Source of the DNA: Bombardia bombarda
Taxonomy: Eukaryota; Ascomycota; Sordariomycetes; Sordariales; Lasiosphaeriaceae
Assembly: GCA_030512295.1 (NCBI GenBank)
Contig: JAULSR010000002.1
Coordinates: forward strand, 6,882,001 to 6,946,000
Direction: 5' to 3'
DNA: 64,000 nt
Shown one piece after another: positions 1 to 11,432 of this stretch. The first letter of the stretch is position 1. Every line of letters starts with the position of its first letter. A model generated the notes under the pieces. It was not told where the DNA came from and did not search any database. It saw nothing but the letters and a program-made list of their open reading frames with translations. A program made the position numbers and the translations under genes.

Positions 1-760
1 CAGTGACTGGAATGACCACCACGGTAGTTGCCAAGGCTTCGGATTCGCTTGTTTGTGTTGAAAAGGCTGTCGAAGCCTGAGTGCCATTGTTGGGAAAGAA
101 GGAGTGGAGGGTTGAGCGACCAGTAGAAGTAGACGTGAGGGTGGCGAGGGATGTAGACTGAGTGACGTATGTGGAAGTGACTGTAATGTTTAACGTGATT
201 ACCTGGAAGGTCGTCGAGGCCGGGACAGTGACGCTTGTGGTGAAGAAGGAGACGGAAGTCGAGATGGGAATCACATTGCTCGGCAAATTTGTTAGAGCCA
301 CACCGGACGGGCTGATCAAGGACGTGGTCGGTGAGGTGACTGATGGGGCAGCCTGAACTCCAAGACCAAGTCCGGTGCTCGAAGGAGTAGGAGTTGTTGA
401 GGAGACGAGATCGCTGGCAGAGTCGCTGCGAGCAAGTGCAAGACGGCGGGGCTGAACCGTTGATGGATTCAAGCCCAGGATCTCTGCATCGCTGTCTGAA
501 TCAGGCATCGCTTTGGCGGCATAGACGATCAGGGCGATAGAAACACACAACATGACGACCACGCCAATGATGAAGGGCCATCTCAGCGGCGTGGGCTTGT
601 AGTCAGGGGTCTTGATCGAGTGCGATTCTTTGAGAGGCCATCTCCCCTCTTTCGTAGCATTCTCCCGGATGTCGTCGTCTTGATCCTCTGTGGCCTGGGG
701 ACTGTACTTGTAGCTTCTAGACCCGGCTCCGGATTGGGGTTGGGGATGAGATTGTTGCAT
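1..760 (-). CDS. Ser/Thr-rich single-pass membrane protein, 3' part missing
   Basis: The frame opens at the ATG at 760 and stays open to the window edge, so about 253 N-terminal residues are seen. The first 60 residues are polar and rich in Gln, Asp and Lys. They end in a short KPTPLRWPF motif, followed by one hydrophobic segment (about residues 62-82, starting FIIGVVVMLC). The rest is a long Ser/Thr/Val-rich stretch typical of an O-glycosylated extracellular region. The Lys-Pro-x-Pro-Leu-Arg-Trp-Pro run before the membrane segment resembles the start of fungal DUF3433-type membrane proteins. That is a resemblance, not a proven assignment. The protein probably sits in the plasma membrane with a cytosolic N-terminus. 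No function can be given. Confidence 0.7.
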   Translation of the reverse strand, partial: MQQSHPQPQSGAGSRSYKYSPQATEDQDDDIRENATKEGRWPLKESHSIKTPDYKPTPLRWPFIIGVVVMLCVSIALIVYAAKAMPDSDSDAEILGLNPSTVQPRRLALARSDSASDLVSSTTPTPSSTGLGLGVQAAPSVTSPTTSLISPSGVALTNLPSNVIPISTSVSFFTTSVTVPASTTFQVITLNITVTSTYVTQSTSLATLTSTSTGRSTLHSFFPNNGTQASTAFSTQTSESEALATTVVVIPVT

Positions 761-1891
761 GTTAGGTTACTGCAGCGGTCGGTCGGATGTATGCCTAGGA
801 TGCTGCTGCTCTGCGTTTCTCTCCACAGATATCGACATGCTTTAGGGATCACAAATATCACTAAGGTGTAGAAAACGAAGCATATTGACGGGGGTTTTGG
901 ACCGAGAAATTCAACGTGGGAGCAGAGTGAGAAGGAAAGGGAACGAAAAAGCACACAGGTGGTGGTGGGCGCCCTCCAAGTAACTAGCTATCTTTGGCAC
1001 CAGTCTGGCAGAGTCATAAGCCGAAGGCGTGCAGGCCAAAGGACGGCTGAGATCCAATCCCCGGGCGCGCTTGTGACGGTGGCTTCATTTTGACACGCCC
1101 GGAGCAGGCCCGGGAGGTCGCTGCTGTAGTGCCTTGTAGAATAAGTGCCTTCCTTGTGGTGGCTGTCGTGGATTTGGATGCGCCATCGTGACCGTTGCAG
1201 CGATAGGATTGGCGGGAATGTGACTTGGTGTTGTTGCGATCAACATGTCCTGTCTGTTGCTCAGCCTGCAGCCACCTGCAAGATGCAGGGCCGTTTGGGT
1301 CTGATTGTTCTGTCCGCACTAGGCTTAGCTACCAGCCCTGCCACCGCCATTCTTTTGTTTTTCGACTTATCGACTTGGCAAACAACGCTTGAGCGAAGCT
1401 TGGGGGAGGAGTCACGTGGAGGAGCAATCAGACGATAACAAATCAATCCCACCGCCAGACCGCGACGAGTGTCTCTTAGGAAGCAGAAAGCTTGTAGGAA
1501 TCGCGCGTAGGAAAAGGAAAGAGGAAAGGGGAGTCAAGACATTGTCTGGCGGACAGTGAGTCGGTGCCGGTTTGCGGTTCGCGTCGTGTTTGGTGTTTAG
1601 AGACAGCATGGAGACCAGACGTGACAATGGGGAAAGAAATTGCCTGGCCTCAGCTGCACATTGGCGACAGTGCGGACTGCGGAGACCACAGCTTATTCTA
1701 ACAGCTGACAGCAGCTGCCCGTTGTGACCCGCCCAAAAGATTTTTGTGTGCAACAACCGCTGTGGAATAAGGTACTACAAGCTGTTACTGTGAGCGCTTC
1801 CGATACAAGTGCATCATGTCAATCTTCTCTAAAAACAAAATCCAAAAACAAATGCTTTCCACGCTGATTCCTCCAGTTCCCATTATATCTC
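761..1891. other. Intergenic, no gene seen
   Basis: This is the upstream region of the membrane protein at 760 and the 3' flank of the Cys-rich gene ending at 1892. Reading frames here are short, overlap on both strands and match no family I know. I see no repeat or RNA gene. Confidence 0.5.
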
Positions 1892-2454
1892 TTAGCCTCC
1901 TCTGAAGATTCCACGTGCCCATACGGCAGCGCGAGTTACTGGGCGTCCTCCAGGTCCTCGTGGATATGCAATGGGTATTATAGATCCTGGTAGCCCCTCA
2001 GGAGAGGCTATGGTAACGACGGGTGGAGCAGCAGCGCCTGGTCCAAGAGGTATCCCGCGCGCTGCCACTGGTGGCCCAGCAGCAGGCATCCCACGTCCTG
2101 CTGTCGCTAGTGGTGTCGCTAGTGGCCCAGCAACAGGTATCCCGCGTCCTGCTGCCGCTGGTGGCCCGGCGAGCATTTCGGCTCCTCCTGGACCAGCGAG
2201 AAGTCTATGTATTCCTCCTGTTCCTGCCGTAGTCGACATTCCACGTGCTCTTTGCCCAGCGGCTGCTCCCCGTCCTCTTTGCCCAACGGCAACTCCCCGT
2301 GCTCTTCGCCCAGCGGCTGCTCCACGTCCACGAAGGGTAGGGATAAACGTTCCACGTCCGGCAGCAGCAGTTCCACGATTGGTGCCACGGCTACGACCAC
2401 GGCCAGCGACTTGGCCTTGAGCACCCTGTTGCTGTGGCTGTGGCTGTGGCTGTG

Positions 2455-2497
<43 letters not shown>

Positions 2498-3481
2498 TTG
2501 CTCTTGCTCTTGCTGTTGGGCAGCTAGATTGGCCCGGAATATCTCAAATCTTGCGGCAAAGATCGTAGCCTGCCGTGCGCGTTGTTCTTTTCTGTGTCTT
2601 TCTAATGCAGTCGCTCTGATCTCATATCGCTTTTCCCGTAGCGCAAACTCCTCGTCATTTTCTCGCTGCTTCTTCAACAGAGCTCCGCTCGTTTCCTGCT
2701 CCAGCGGCCCTCCTGAAACCAGCTCCCCGGCTGCGGTCTGAAGGGCTTCGTGATAGATATTCAATATAAAGCAATGTGCGCATCCCCCTACTCCTTGAGT
2801 CCTCTTTTCGCAGTGTTCACAGCAGTTTTCATTCAATTTCCGAGGTACCAAGTCGTGGATGGGGTGCCCTGGGACGGTGTTAAACTGCCATCTCCAGCAA
2901 GTTCGTTTGCAGCAAAGAAAGTATGCTGGTGTGAGCCGGCCGCGCAAGAGGTTTGTGCCCTCCCGGGTTGCGATTGGTTCTCCCTCATGGTTGTAGATTC
3001 TGTCGTCACCCCTTACCGCAGTCTTCTTGCACCTCGGGCATTCTTTCGGAATAATCCATAACGGCTGCTCAGGGTTCGAGAAGTCTCTGACTATATCTCC
3101 GAACTCTGGTTCATCATCTGAGGCCTCGCAAAGATGTGACCAGTACACAGGGTAGACCAAAGAGCTGACCTTTGGCAGTGGTTCTCTCTTGGCATAGCTC
3201 GGCACGAAATCTTTGTCGGGAATGAAAGGGTCGTAGGGCTGTTGGAGACTGATGGGCCACGGAATCTTGATGGGATCAACGGTAGCAGTTGTTGTAACAT
3301 AGGGTTCAGGGATCTCTTCTTTCCATTTTCCTTTCGATTCAGTATCGTACCTGGGAGGTGAACTCCCTTCTGAAGAGATGGAGAACGTCATGTTGTTAAA
3401 GCTGATGTCTTCGCCTTCTGTGATTTGGGCTAATTTTCTGTTGACTTGGAGTAAGTCTTTGTTTCTATGTGGGCGGGCCAT
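1892..3481 (-). CDS. Cys-rich putative zinc-binding protein with polyQ and RG-rich tail, copy 1
   Basis: Single-exon gene for 529 residues. I chose the ATG at 3481 over an upstream in-frame one because the paralogue at 5512 aligns from here: both start with a short run ending in KDLL-x-V. The N-terminal third is acidic and disordered-looking. The core (about residues 150-250) has CPRC, then a CC-x4-C-WRW-x-FN block, then CEHCEK-x6-GC-x2-C and N-x-YHE. These spaced Cys/His residues look like a composite zinc-binding module. A basic, Glu/Arg-rich probable coiled coil follows, then a polyglutamine tract passing into Pro-Gln repeats, then about 150 residues of RGRG/AAAG repeats like RGG boxes. 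RGG plus zinc modules suggest nucleic-acid binding, but this is inference. I do not recognise the family. No signal peptide or membrane segment is visible. Confidence 0.72.
2427..2519 (-). repeat. CAG-type triplet repeat encoding polyQ and PQ repeats
   Basis: On the plus strand the tract reads as GTGGCT units followed by a long run of GTTGCT units. In the gene on the minus strand this encodes an interrupted glutamine run followed by Pro-Gln pairs. It is a likely length-variable coding microsatellite. Confidence 0.85.
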
Positions 3482-4465
3482 AATGAGAGTGATTTGCAGA
3501 ATTGATATTGAGTTGAGAGTATTGTAATTTTTGATGGGAACGAACGTGACCTGATAATGTGTCACCAAGAATAATAGCAAAAGACGATAGAGTGTCAAGA
3601 ATGAGGCACCGAGAGAACTTCCAGAAGCACTCTTTGGCGTCGGACACGAAGGATGAGACTCCAGTTGCTACTGCCTTGTATGTGTAACGTGCAGTTGCGA
3701 ACAGGGATGCAAGCTCCTCACCGTTGTAACCAAAATAACAGGCAAGAACCATCTGCAGATGCGGCAATAGCCAGGAAGTCGTAACTCTGTTATAAACTTT
3801 CCAAAAGTAGATACGCTAAATCAAAGATTTGGCATTCAGAGGCGTTCTCCTAGGAAAGAGATGATTGGTTGCAGGTAGGTCAAGAAATGGTTCTGCTTTG
3901 CACCATCCCCAACATGAACATTAGGGTTCCTCTTAAGTAGTACCTAGCCATTGGGATGGTTCTAATTGTTACTCATAACGGAATAATGACATTGCTTGAG
4001 GTCTCAAACTATTTATCCATGTATCTATCTACCTAATTATACCAGCTTGGTACCTAGCGACCACGCGTAAAAATGTACTATTGTGTTGATATAATAATAC
4101 GACCCCAGTGATTTAAACGCACCGCAATATTACCGACATGAGTTGACCATATCAATCTTCTTGGTCGAATCAGGCGCCCTAGCAGCACCATCCAAAACAA
4201 GGGCACAAAAGAAAAAGGATAGGAAAAATAAAATAATGAAATCCTTTCCTCCAGCAGCACAATGCGAACCAAAGAAAGAAGGAAAACGACGCAAAAGAAA
4301 GTAAAAGAAAACACGACCCTTCCCACTCCGAGCCCTCTGAATGCATAGCAACTTAGATTCCCGATATGCTTACATGTGTTTGCCATCACGTCTCCCATGG
4401 CTGAAAAGAACTTCACATCCTTCATGTCGTCGATGTTTTCCATGTCATCAATGTCACCCATACCC
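3482..4465. other. Spacer between tandem Cys-rich paralogues
   Basis: Upstream region of copy 1 and 3' flank of copy 2. About 20 bases upstream of the copy 1 start there is a short stretch similar to that upstream of copy 2 (ATATTGAGT-like, then a G/T-rich run), so the duplication probably included the 5' leader. No gene is seen. Confidence 0.5.
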
Positions 4466-5512
4466 TCAGTATTCTCCTCTTCCCTGTCCTCCTCTGCCAC
4501 CTCGCTGTGCTCCTCCTCGACCACCTCCAACAGCACCTCCACGTGAGGAAGAAGATCCAGCGGCTGCACGAGCAGCAAGACGATGGTGGTATCCAGCATC
4601 AACTCTCGCCTGAAGATCTCGCTTCTGCTGTGCTTCTTCTGCTTTTCCTTGGAGGAATTTCTCACCAGATTCCCGCTTCAACTCTTCGGCATCTACGTCT
4701 TTTCTGATCTGGATTCCCCTCTGGTGCCGGGACAGAAGCCCTTCAGCAATGGAAGCCCCATTTGCAAAGTAGAGCTGTTCGTGATATGGGTTCAAGAGGG
4801 TGCACTTGGGACACCCAGTCTTGCCCACTTTGGGTTTCTCGCAGTGCTTGCACCATGTCACTCCAATCTTATGGCTCTTAAAGGCTTCAGGGTTGTTAGC
4901 CAGTGAGTGTTTGCCGATAAAGTTGAACGCCCATCTGCGACAATTTTCCTGGCAGCACCGAAGCCAATGTGGATCAAGTCGATCCTTCATGAGGACTTCG
5001 CCTTGCGTAGTTTGGAGCGGGTGACCTTTGTAATTGAAAGCAACCTCATTCCCCTTGGGCAGCTCATGACAATTCGGACATTTGCCTGGCTGCCTCGCGA
5101 TCCGTCCCATCGTTTCACGCTGGGTATAATCCACCATTACATTTTCACCAAGAGCCGTGCAGAAGTGAATATAATGTGTAGGCACGACCGCTGGCGACTT
5201 GCGTGGAATTGGGTTATATGTGGCATCAACCTTGCCGGCATGGAGTATTTCCTCATTGAATTTGTCGTAGTCATCGAAAAACACATGGGAGGGCGGCACA
5301 TTGATGGGTGCGGTGGTAGCGTGGGATGAACTACCCTGAGCGTTGTTTCCGTCGGAGTTGTGAGAGGAACTGGCATAGGAGTGCGCAGCAGAGCTTTGCT
5401 CTGAGGAGCCGTAGTTCATGCCGAACTCCTCATAGTAAGGATCACTAGGCGAAAGGTTCTGGTTATCGGGCTTGGGAACATTGAGAAGGTCCTTCCCGTT
5501 GTTGGAGCTCAT
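4466..5512 (-). CDS. Cys-rich putative zinc-binding protein with RGG tail, copy 2
   Basis: Single-exon gene for 348 residues, same strand as and paralogous to the gene at 1892-3481. The ATG at 5512 begins MSSNNGKDLL, matching the start of copy 1. After a Ser/Asn-rich N-terminus, the core (about residues 140-245) repeats the same Cys layout: CPNC, a CC-x3-NCRRW-x-FN block, then CKHCEK-x6-GCPKC and N-x-YHE. A charged helical segment follows, ending in a short Gly/Arg-rich tail with GRGG repeats. It lacks the polyQ and the long repeat tail of copy 1, which explains the size difference. Function is unknown. The retained Cys/His positions in both copies argue for a structural metal site under selection, which is inference. 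Confidence 0.72.
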   Translation of the reverse strand: MSSNNGKDLLNVPKPDNQNLSPSDPYYEEFGMNYGSSEQSSAAHSYASSSHNSDGNNAQGSSSHATTAPINVPPSHVFFDDYDKFNEEILHAGKVDATYNPIPRKSPAVVPTHYIHFCTALGENVMVDYTQRETMGRIARQPGKCPNCHELPKGNEVAFNYKGHPLQTTQGEVLMKDRLDPHWLRCCQENCRRWAFNFIGKHSLANNPEAFKSHKIGVTWCKHCEKPKVGKTGCPKCTLLNPYHEQLYFANGASIAEGLLSRHQRGIQIRKDVDAEELKRESGEKFLQGKAEEAQQKRDLQARVDAGYHHRLAARAAAGSSSSRGGAVGGGRGGAQRGGRGGQGRGEY

Positions 5513-6860
5513 TGTGAAAGAGGGCTGATTGTGGAATAGATATTGAGTGAATGTGTTGACAGTAACCGAGTTGCTCGTCTGAGGCAAGATGTTGTGCAAG
5601 TGTGGTGCGGGAAACAATAGTAGAAGAAGACTGCAAGTCGAGAAAGATGTACTTATAGAATTGCCAGAGTCGCCTTTCCAGGTCGGTCACAGAGGCAGAA
5701 ACCACGATCGCAACTGACTTACACGAAAGACGAACAGCTGCGAACGGAGGCCGAGAATTCCGCGCATTGGTACCACGCTGTGCAGCATTCTCGGCACCGA
5801 GATTGTATGATTAGATGTATCATGGAATGCGTACGGCCATTAGGCGATAGAATTTGGCATGAATCACCACAGGACTCAAACCGCAAACTGATGCTTCGTC
5901 GCCGACCTTCCAGCACTGGATCGGTCTAGTAGTAGAATACTCAAGTTTAATGATTACGGATATCCGGAAGTATTCGATAGAAAGAGTTTCCCTCCTTGTC
6001 TGATAGGGAAATGCCAACTAAATTAATCCCTGTGTGTAGGCATTTCTGTGGGGATGGTCGTTCTGCGTAGCATTCCCGATCAACTCGGAGTTTTCCCCGT
6101 GTGATAGAAGCTCGTACATCGACCGTAGAGCTGAAGCTCCAGGGTTTGGTTTAAGATGCAGATTTCAGCTGGTCATCTGTAAGTTAATACACATGAAGCT
6201 CATCATCATCACCATACGGACGTAAGGCATTCCATGCGTGTTTCGAAAACCACCGCTCCGGGCCCGAAGCCACCGGGCATCATATCAGCGCAAATTCGCA
6301 GGGCTAAAAGTCTAGCAACCAAAATATAAGCAAATCCGTTTAACGATCGTGGAAAATTCTGTGATGCATTTCTAATCTGATCGAGGTAAACAAAGACGGG
6401 TTAGGGTTAGATGTAGCCCCTTTTACTAGGTATTGAATACTGTGTGTAGTAGGCTTCCATACCGCCAGACTCGGCAGATGAAATAGTGCCAGTCCACAAA
6501 GCCCAATTAACCGAGTAAGAGTCAACAGATATCCCAAGCATTCCAATTCACCAAGATGGAAGTCAAGCAGACCATTGCCCGTGCCTTGGCGACAGCCATT
6601 TAGGCAAATGTCAGAATTATCAGTGATTCCGTTCGTGCTACCAAATTTACCGCTCTGAAGCCGCTCCGTGCTTGAAGACACCTTTCAGTTGTGCCTTGAT
6701 CAATTGCAATTCGGAATCAATTGCAATTCGGAATCTTCCTCGTCTCATTGAGCTCTCTCTACCCAGCACCAACCAGGTGAGTCACATACCGCCTCGGCTA
6801 CAGCTCGCTTTGTGTTGGGCTATCCAATCCTTCACAGGCTCTCACAGAGCCACTGTCATC
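5513..6860. other. Intergenic, no gene seen
   Basis: Divergent upstream region between the Cys-rich copy 2 and the SET-domain gene. It contains a 17-base perfect tandem pair at 6701-6734 and two adjacent TTAGGG-like units near 6397, too few to be telomeric. No convincing reading frame. Confidence 0.5.
6701..6734. repeat. Perfect 17-bp tandem duplication
   Basis: The unit CAATTGCAATTCGGAAT occurs twice head to tail, about 130 bases upstream of the SET-gene ATG. It lies in the probable 5' leader or promoter. Confidence 0.9.
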
Positions 6861-8181
6861 ATGCATTTAGAACTCCTTCTTGGAATTCTGTGCCTACAGC
6901 TCATTCTAATTGGCGCTGCAATGCAGCCGGCTGGAGGTACAAATGACTGTCCTTGGAGTCCATTGCACTCAAGGAATGACCTGAATTGTAAGGCCCCATG
7001 GGCTGGAAGACCATCAGTCACGCATTCGCAAGGCATTCAAGGGAACGTTGCGTCACCATCTTCATGGGAGAGGCCCGGGCCCGACGACTGCGTCGATGAA
7101 TACTGCATCTTCCTAAACAGAAACATTGGCGGCGGCCTTGCACTAGTCAGCACCGTCCGCAACATGGAACGCATCAGTTCATTTGAACCTCTCAAATTAC
7201 CAGCTTCACCACCCGCATTTTATGCCATTGATATCCCCGGCAAGGGAGTTGGCCTCGTCGCCAACAGAACCATACGGAAAGGCGAGATCATCATGCAACG
7301 CACCCCCGCCCTGCTTGCCCAGTTTGGGCCCCATTTCGACATGACCGTCGAAGATCGCGACGAGCTCTACAAAGCGGCGGTCCAGAGGCTCCCCGCTGTG
7401 AGACGGGACGAGTTTATGCGCCAGATGGGCGAAGAGATCTACACAAAAATGGATCGCAACTCGTTCCGTATGTTTATCGACGGCAAGAACGACGACTCGG
7501 GCCATCTTGGCTCATTCCCCGACGTCAGCAGGTTCAATCACGATTGTCGCCCAAAGTGAGTGTGTGTGTTTGTTTGTTGTGTACCCTTGTTTCTCTCTCA
7601 GATTAAACACACCTACTACTTGGCAGTGGTACTCACAATCAAACCCACCGCCGTCTCAGCACCCACTATCGCATTACAAACATCACCCACACCACCGTCG
7701 CCGCCTACGACATCCCCCCGGCGAGGAGCTAACCATCAGCTACATCGACGTCATGCTGCCGCGCCACGAGCGCCAACGCCGCCTCGACTCGTGGGGCTTC
7801 ACGTGCACCTGTCCGCAGTGCAGCCTGGGCCCTACAGAGGCCGCCGCCTCGGACGACCGCCTCTGGGAGATTGACCAGTTCGAGAGCGACCTGGAGAAGG
7901 CCGTGACGGGCGGCGGGCAGATATCGCCTGAGATGGGGGCGGACCTGGTCAAGCTCTACCGGGACGAGCGGCTGTTTACTTACTTGGGACATGCCTATAC
8001 CAGGGCGGCACTTATCTACTCCATGTTTGGGGACGAGGGAAAGACTAGGGAGCATGCGGCGCAGGCGGCTGAAGCATTATCAAGGGAGGTTGGCCCGCAG
8101 GCAAAGGATGCTGATGCCATGAGAGAGCTGGCAAGTGATCCGAGAGCTCATTGGTCCTGGGGGTTGCGGAAGGGATCTTAG
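6861..8181 (+). pseudogene. Secreted SET-domain protein, frameshifted (one C missing)
   Basis: The ATG at 6861 starts a clear signal peptide (MHLELLLGILCLQLILIGA). A SET domain follows: AIDIPGKGVGL and GEIIMQRTP in the first exon, the RFNHDCRP signature across the splice, and PGEELTISYID afterwards. A post-SET CTCPQC and a helical C-terminus complete it. The intron is 7556-7659; splicing turns the junction codon into Asn, giving the expected RPN-THYR. Exon 2 then reads normally until the C run at 7714-7719. There the frame of the first part (…AAYDIPP) and that of the rest (GEELTISY…) differ by one base; seven Cs would join them. As written, the protein stops soon after and loses the end of SET and the post-SET cysteines. 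The gene is otherwise complete, so an assembly error is more likely than true loss. The methyltransferase substrate is unknown; a signal peptide on a SET protein is unusual. Confidence 0.8.
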
Positions 8182-8529
8182 GCCAGGTTGTGTCTCCCAT
8201 ATCCTTGTGTTGTGGCATATAGCACTAAAATAGGGGTAGAGTTATAGAGTCTCGGGGGCTGTTTGTAGAGCTGGTAGATTATCATGTAGAATGGGGCGGT
8301 GGTGGTGCAAATGTAAACAGTGGAACCGCTACGAACCGAATTCAGTACTCTATTGTTGTTGATACAACAAAATGCAAAGGAATGAAGATGTTTAAAACTG
8401 CAAACCTAAACAATATAACTCAAGGACCAAGAATTAAATAAAAGAAGCCAAAGTGACCTATAGGATATCATATCAAACGCCCAATTTGCCCAAAATACCC
8501 TTACCATCATCGTACAATTCCAAAACGAA
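8182..8529. other. Convergent 3' flanks
   Basis: A-rich spacer between the stop codons of the SET gene and the SUR7-family gene. It probably holds both 3' UTRs. Nothing else is seen. Confidence 0.5.
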
Positions 8530-9709
8530 TCAACTTCGACGCAAGAACCCCAATCGCCGCCCACTGGACCTCATCTGTGGCCCACGCCCATTATGATACC
8601 CGCTCTCCTCAGAATCGCGAGGGTACTTGCGCTGGGCCGTGCCACCCACGCCCCTATGTCTCTTGAACGAAATCAACTGCCACAGCCAATACAAGAACGC
8701 CACAACCATCAAGCCAACCGCTGTCCATATCAGTATCTTGTACTTACTGCCCGTACTCGCCGTAAGCCCGATATCATCCCCCAAGTCGTTGACCTTGGAG
8801 ACGGCCACGTGCGCTCCTACGGTGATGAGGATGCTACACAGGATTATCATGCCCGCGGCGATACTGGAGATGATGACGTTGGACAGAAGCACCAAGTGCT
8901 CTCTGCTCCGTATCAAGAAGAGAGAGGCGACGGACAACAGCATGGACACGCCGATCAGCGCCACGGTGACGATAAGGATAATAGCAAATGCCTTAATGAG
9001 ACTGTTGAGCGTGTCAATGTCGCTTTGGATGTCGTCGGTGACGCCAAGGTCACGCAGGGTGAGGTTGAATGGGCCGACTTGGAGTTCTTGGTCGAAGAGG
9101 GCCGAGACATTGTACCCTGTGGGGACGTATTAGCAAACATGCGTACTGATGTTGAGTAAGTGGGTCTGGAGACAGCTGCCTACCTCCTTTCAGCCCATTA
9201 TGACAGCGGGTAACGTTGCGCCCTGGGTCCTGGCTGGTCGCATTTGGCGAAAAGTCGCCCTCGCAGATACTTAAGGTGTGGAGTGAGTAAAATTCGTGGA
9301 TCCCGAGTTCATCGGCGAGTTTGTCGGCAATGTCGTTCCCAATATCGTTGAGTGCTGAGAGCACATCGCTCTCGACACTCCCGGCTGCTGATGTTGCAGT
9401 GGCGCAGGCCTTGCCCAGGATCCCGGAAAAGTCATCACAGAGACCGGATGTTGTTGTCGTGGGTTTATCATCTGTGGTAGCAGTGTTGACAAGATTTTTG
9501 CCGAGTGATGATGTGTTGAACTATACCAGGTCAGTACTTCAGACGTTCTTTCGCACAAGATGCAGTGTAGTTAACTCCGGGGTACTTACAGTGATGATGT
9601 CGTAATCTTCCATGCGCCCAGGACTCGTGCCAGCGATGAGTGCCAGCAGCACGAGCACAAAGGCCGCGACCGAGGCCACGATCGGTATACCAATGGAAAC
9701 GAGCTTCAT
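8530..9709 (-). CDS. SUR7/PalI-family integral membrane protein
   Basis: Three exons: 9709-9590, 9520-9184 and 9116-8530, giving 347 residues; introns of 69 and 67 bases. Residues 5-28 form the first membrane segment. Next comes a long extracellular loop with cysteines, SICEGDF, and N-glycosylation sites (NAT, NVT, NVS). Three more membrane segments lie in the C-terminal third (IIL..VALIGVSMLL, VIISSIAAGMIIL, ILIWTAVGLMVVAFLYWLW), followed by a basic cytosolic tail with two Arg-Arg pairs. This four-pass layout with a large first loop fits the fungal SUR7/FMP45/PUN1 family, which organises eisosome-associated plasma-membrane domains and affects wall stress responses. The exact paralogue is not assigned. 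Convergent to the SET gene. Confidence 0.85.
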
Positions 9710-11432
9710 TGCCGGTGAAATACGGATAGTCCACTGTCCAAAAAGATGTCGGATAGGCAGTTTGTTGGTGATATGACGGAGGAAGAGGTATGAGATCAAG
9801 GCAACAATGGGTTCCTTATAGGGTTGCCATGATAAAGTCAACAACGGCAGAGTGCCGTGACTCAGGGCAACTTGTTTGTCAAGCATGATTGCTACTGAGG
9901 TACCCGTTTCAATGCCAATACCTACCAGAAAACAGGGATATTCTCATCTTTTTTCCACCCAGTAACGTTGTGGCAGTTGTCTTGGCGACAGGGGGTGTGA
10001 TAGGACAGGACGATCCCAGAAGGGCAAGAGCCGCCTTTTTGTTGCACAGCCCAGATTCGACAGGGGGCATTGTGAGCCAATTGAGGCATGGTGGGGGACC
10101 CTTGGTGCGTCATTCTTTGGCGGAGAATTAAAGCAGGAAAACGCAACGCAGTGGACGACGTTTAATCGTGGCTGGCTTGTTCTTTCGCCACCATGACGCG
10201 TGATTTGGAAATTAGAGTCCAAAGAGATGTAGGTGCCAAGCCTTGCAACGGCTGCCGGGTGATTGGTATTCAGCGTCCCGTACTTCGTAGTCTCGACGCT
10301 TCAATGCCGGATTGTGTGGAATTGTAGGGACCAGAGAGTGGCCGGTACCTTTTTAACCCGTCTAGGGATACCCGTCCATCCATCAACAACAGTGTCTTCA
10401 TCGTCTGTCACATTGCCACAAAAAAAATCGACCATGTTCAGCTCCACCAGACCACACATGGCTGGGCGTGACATGTGGCAGCCCGGTGCCGAGGGACCCC
10501 TCTCGCCCCATGACCCTGGCATTAGTTTCCTTTCAAGAGTCGCGCTACATGCCAGGCCACTGCATGCCAGTTTGAAGGCAATCTTGAAGCTGTTAATGCA
10601 GTGGTTTGGAGCAGATGGCAAGATGAGAGACAAACCAGCATAACCCTGACCCTGCTCGGCTATGAAGAGTGATCGAGCCGGAACGCGCCTGGACACGGTG
10701 CGGACTGTAGAATGCACTCAGCTGCAGATTCTTACGGCCGTGCTGGGGAAGACGCTGTTGCGGAACCAGTCCTCATTCCCAGGCCGGCTAATGAGGTAAT
10801 CACCCAACCGTTGTTTCGTTCGGCGTGAATGCGACGTTTGTTCAAATTCTCCTTCCGATCCGCTTGAATGCCGTTCCTGATGTTCTCTTTGCGCATCGCA
10901 GCAAATACCGGCCGCGTCCAACCAAAAGCTCGGAAAGAAACCACATGTTGGACAACTTGAGAAATATTACACAGTATAAAGTAACATGACGGATAATTCG
11001 GACCCGGCTGGTTACATGGGTAAGGCTGTCGAGAAGTTGAGGCCTTGTACATGTTTCTTCTGTCTGTTAAGGGGGACAAGTCGGGAGCCCAGCAGTCGAC
11101 ACCAAAACTATTCGCAAGTGCTATCTGAGACCATCAGCGAGAGCTTCTGCCCTAAAACTGGCTCCAGCTCCCGAGATTGCGGGGGCGGGGGAGGCACAAT
11201 CCCACGGTCCCACCTTGCTGCAGTTACGTCCCGTACCCCGCGGGTACCTAGACTCACTCCCATGCCGCCAGCCGGTGTCGGAGAGCTGAAGCTCCAAGCT
11301 CCAATTGGGATTGAGTCACCCCTCCATTAGAAAATTTCATCATTAAAGAGAAGAAAACGCTCCTGAGCTCCCAAGGCAGCAAAACAACAACAGCTGCGCT
11401 TTACACGTCAGACTTGGCATATTGATCCGAAC
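9710..11432. other. Divergent intergenic region upstream of SUR7-like gene and LYS2
   Basis: Contains the promoters of two divergent genes. The longest frames (for example 10263-10643 plus and 10301-10717 minus) overlap each other, have no family motif and no clear intron pattern. I found no gene. Confidence 0.5.

Noticed and set aside
6394..6412. TTAGGG-like units
   Set aside because: Only two adjacent copies; far too short for a telomeric repeat.
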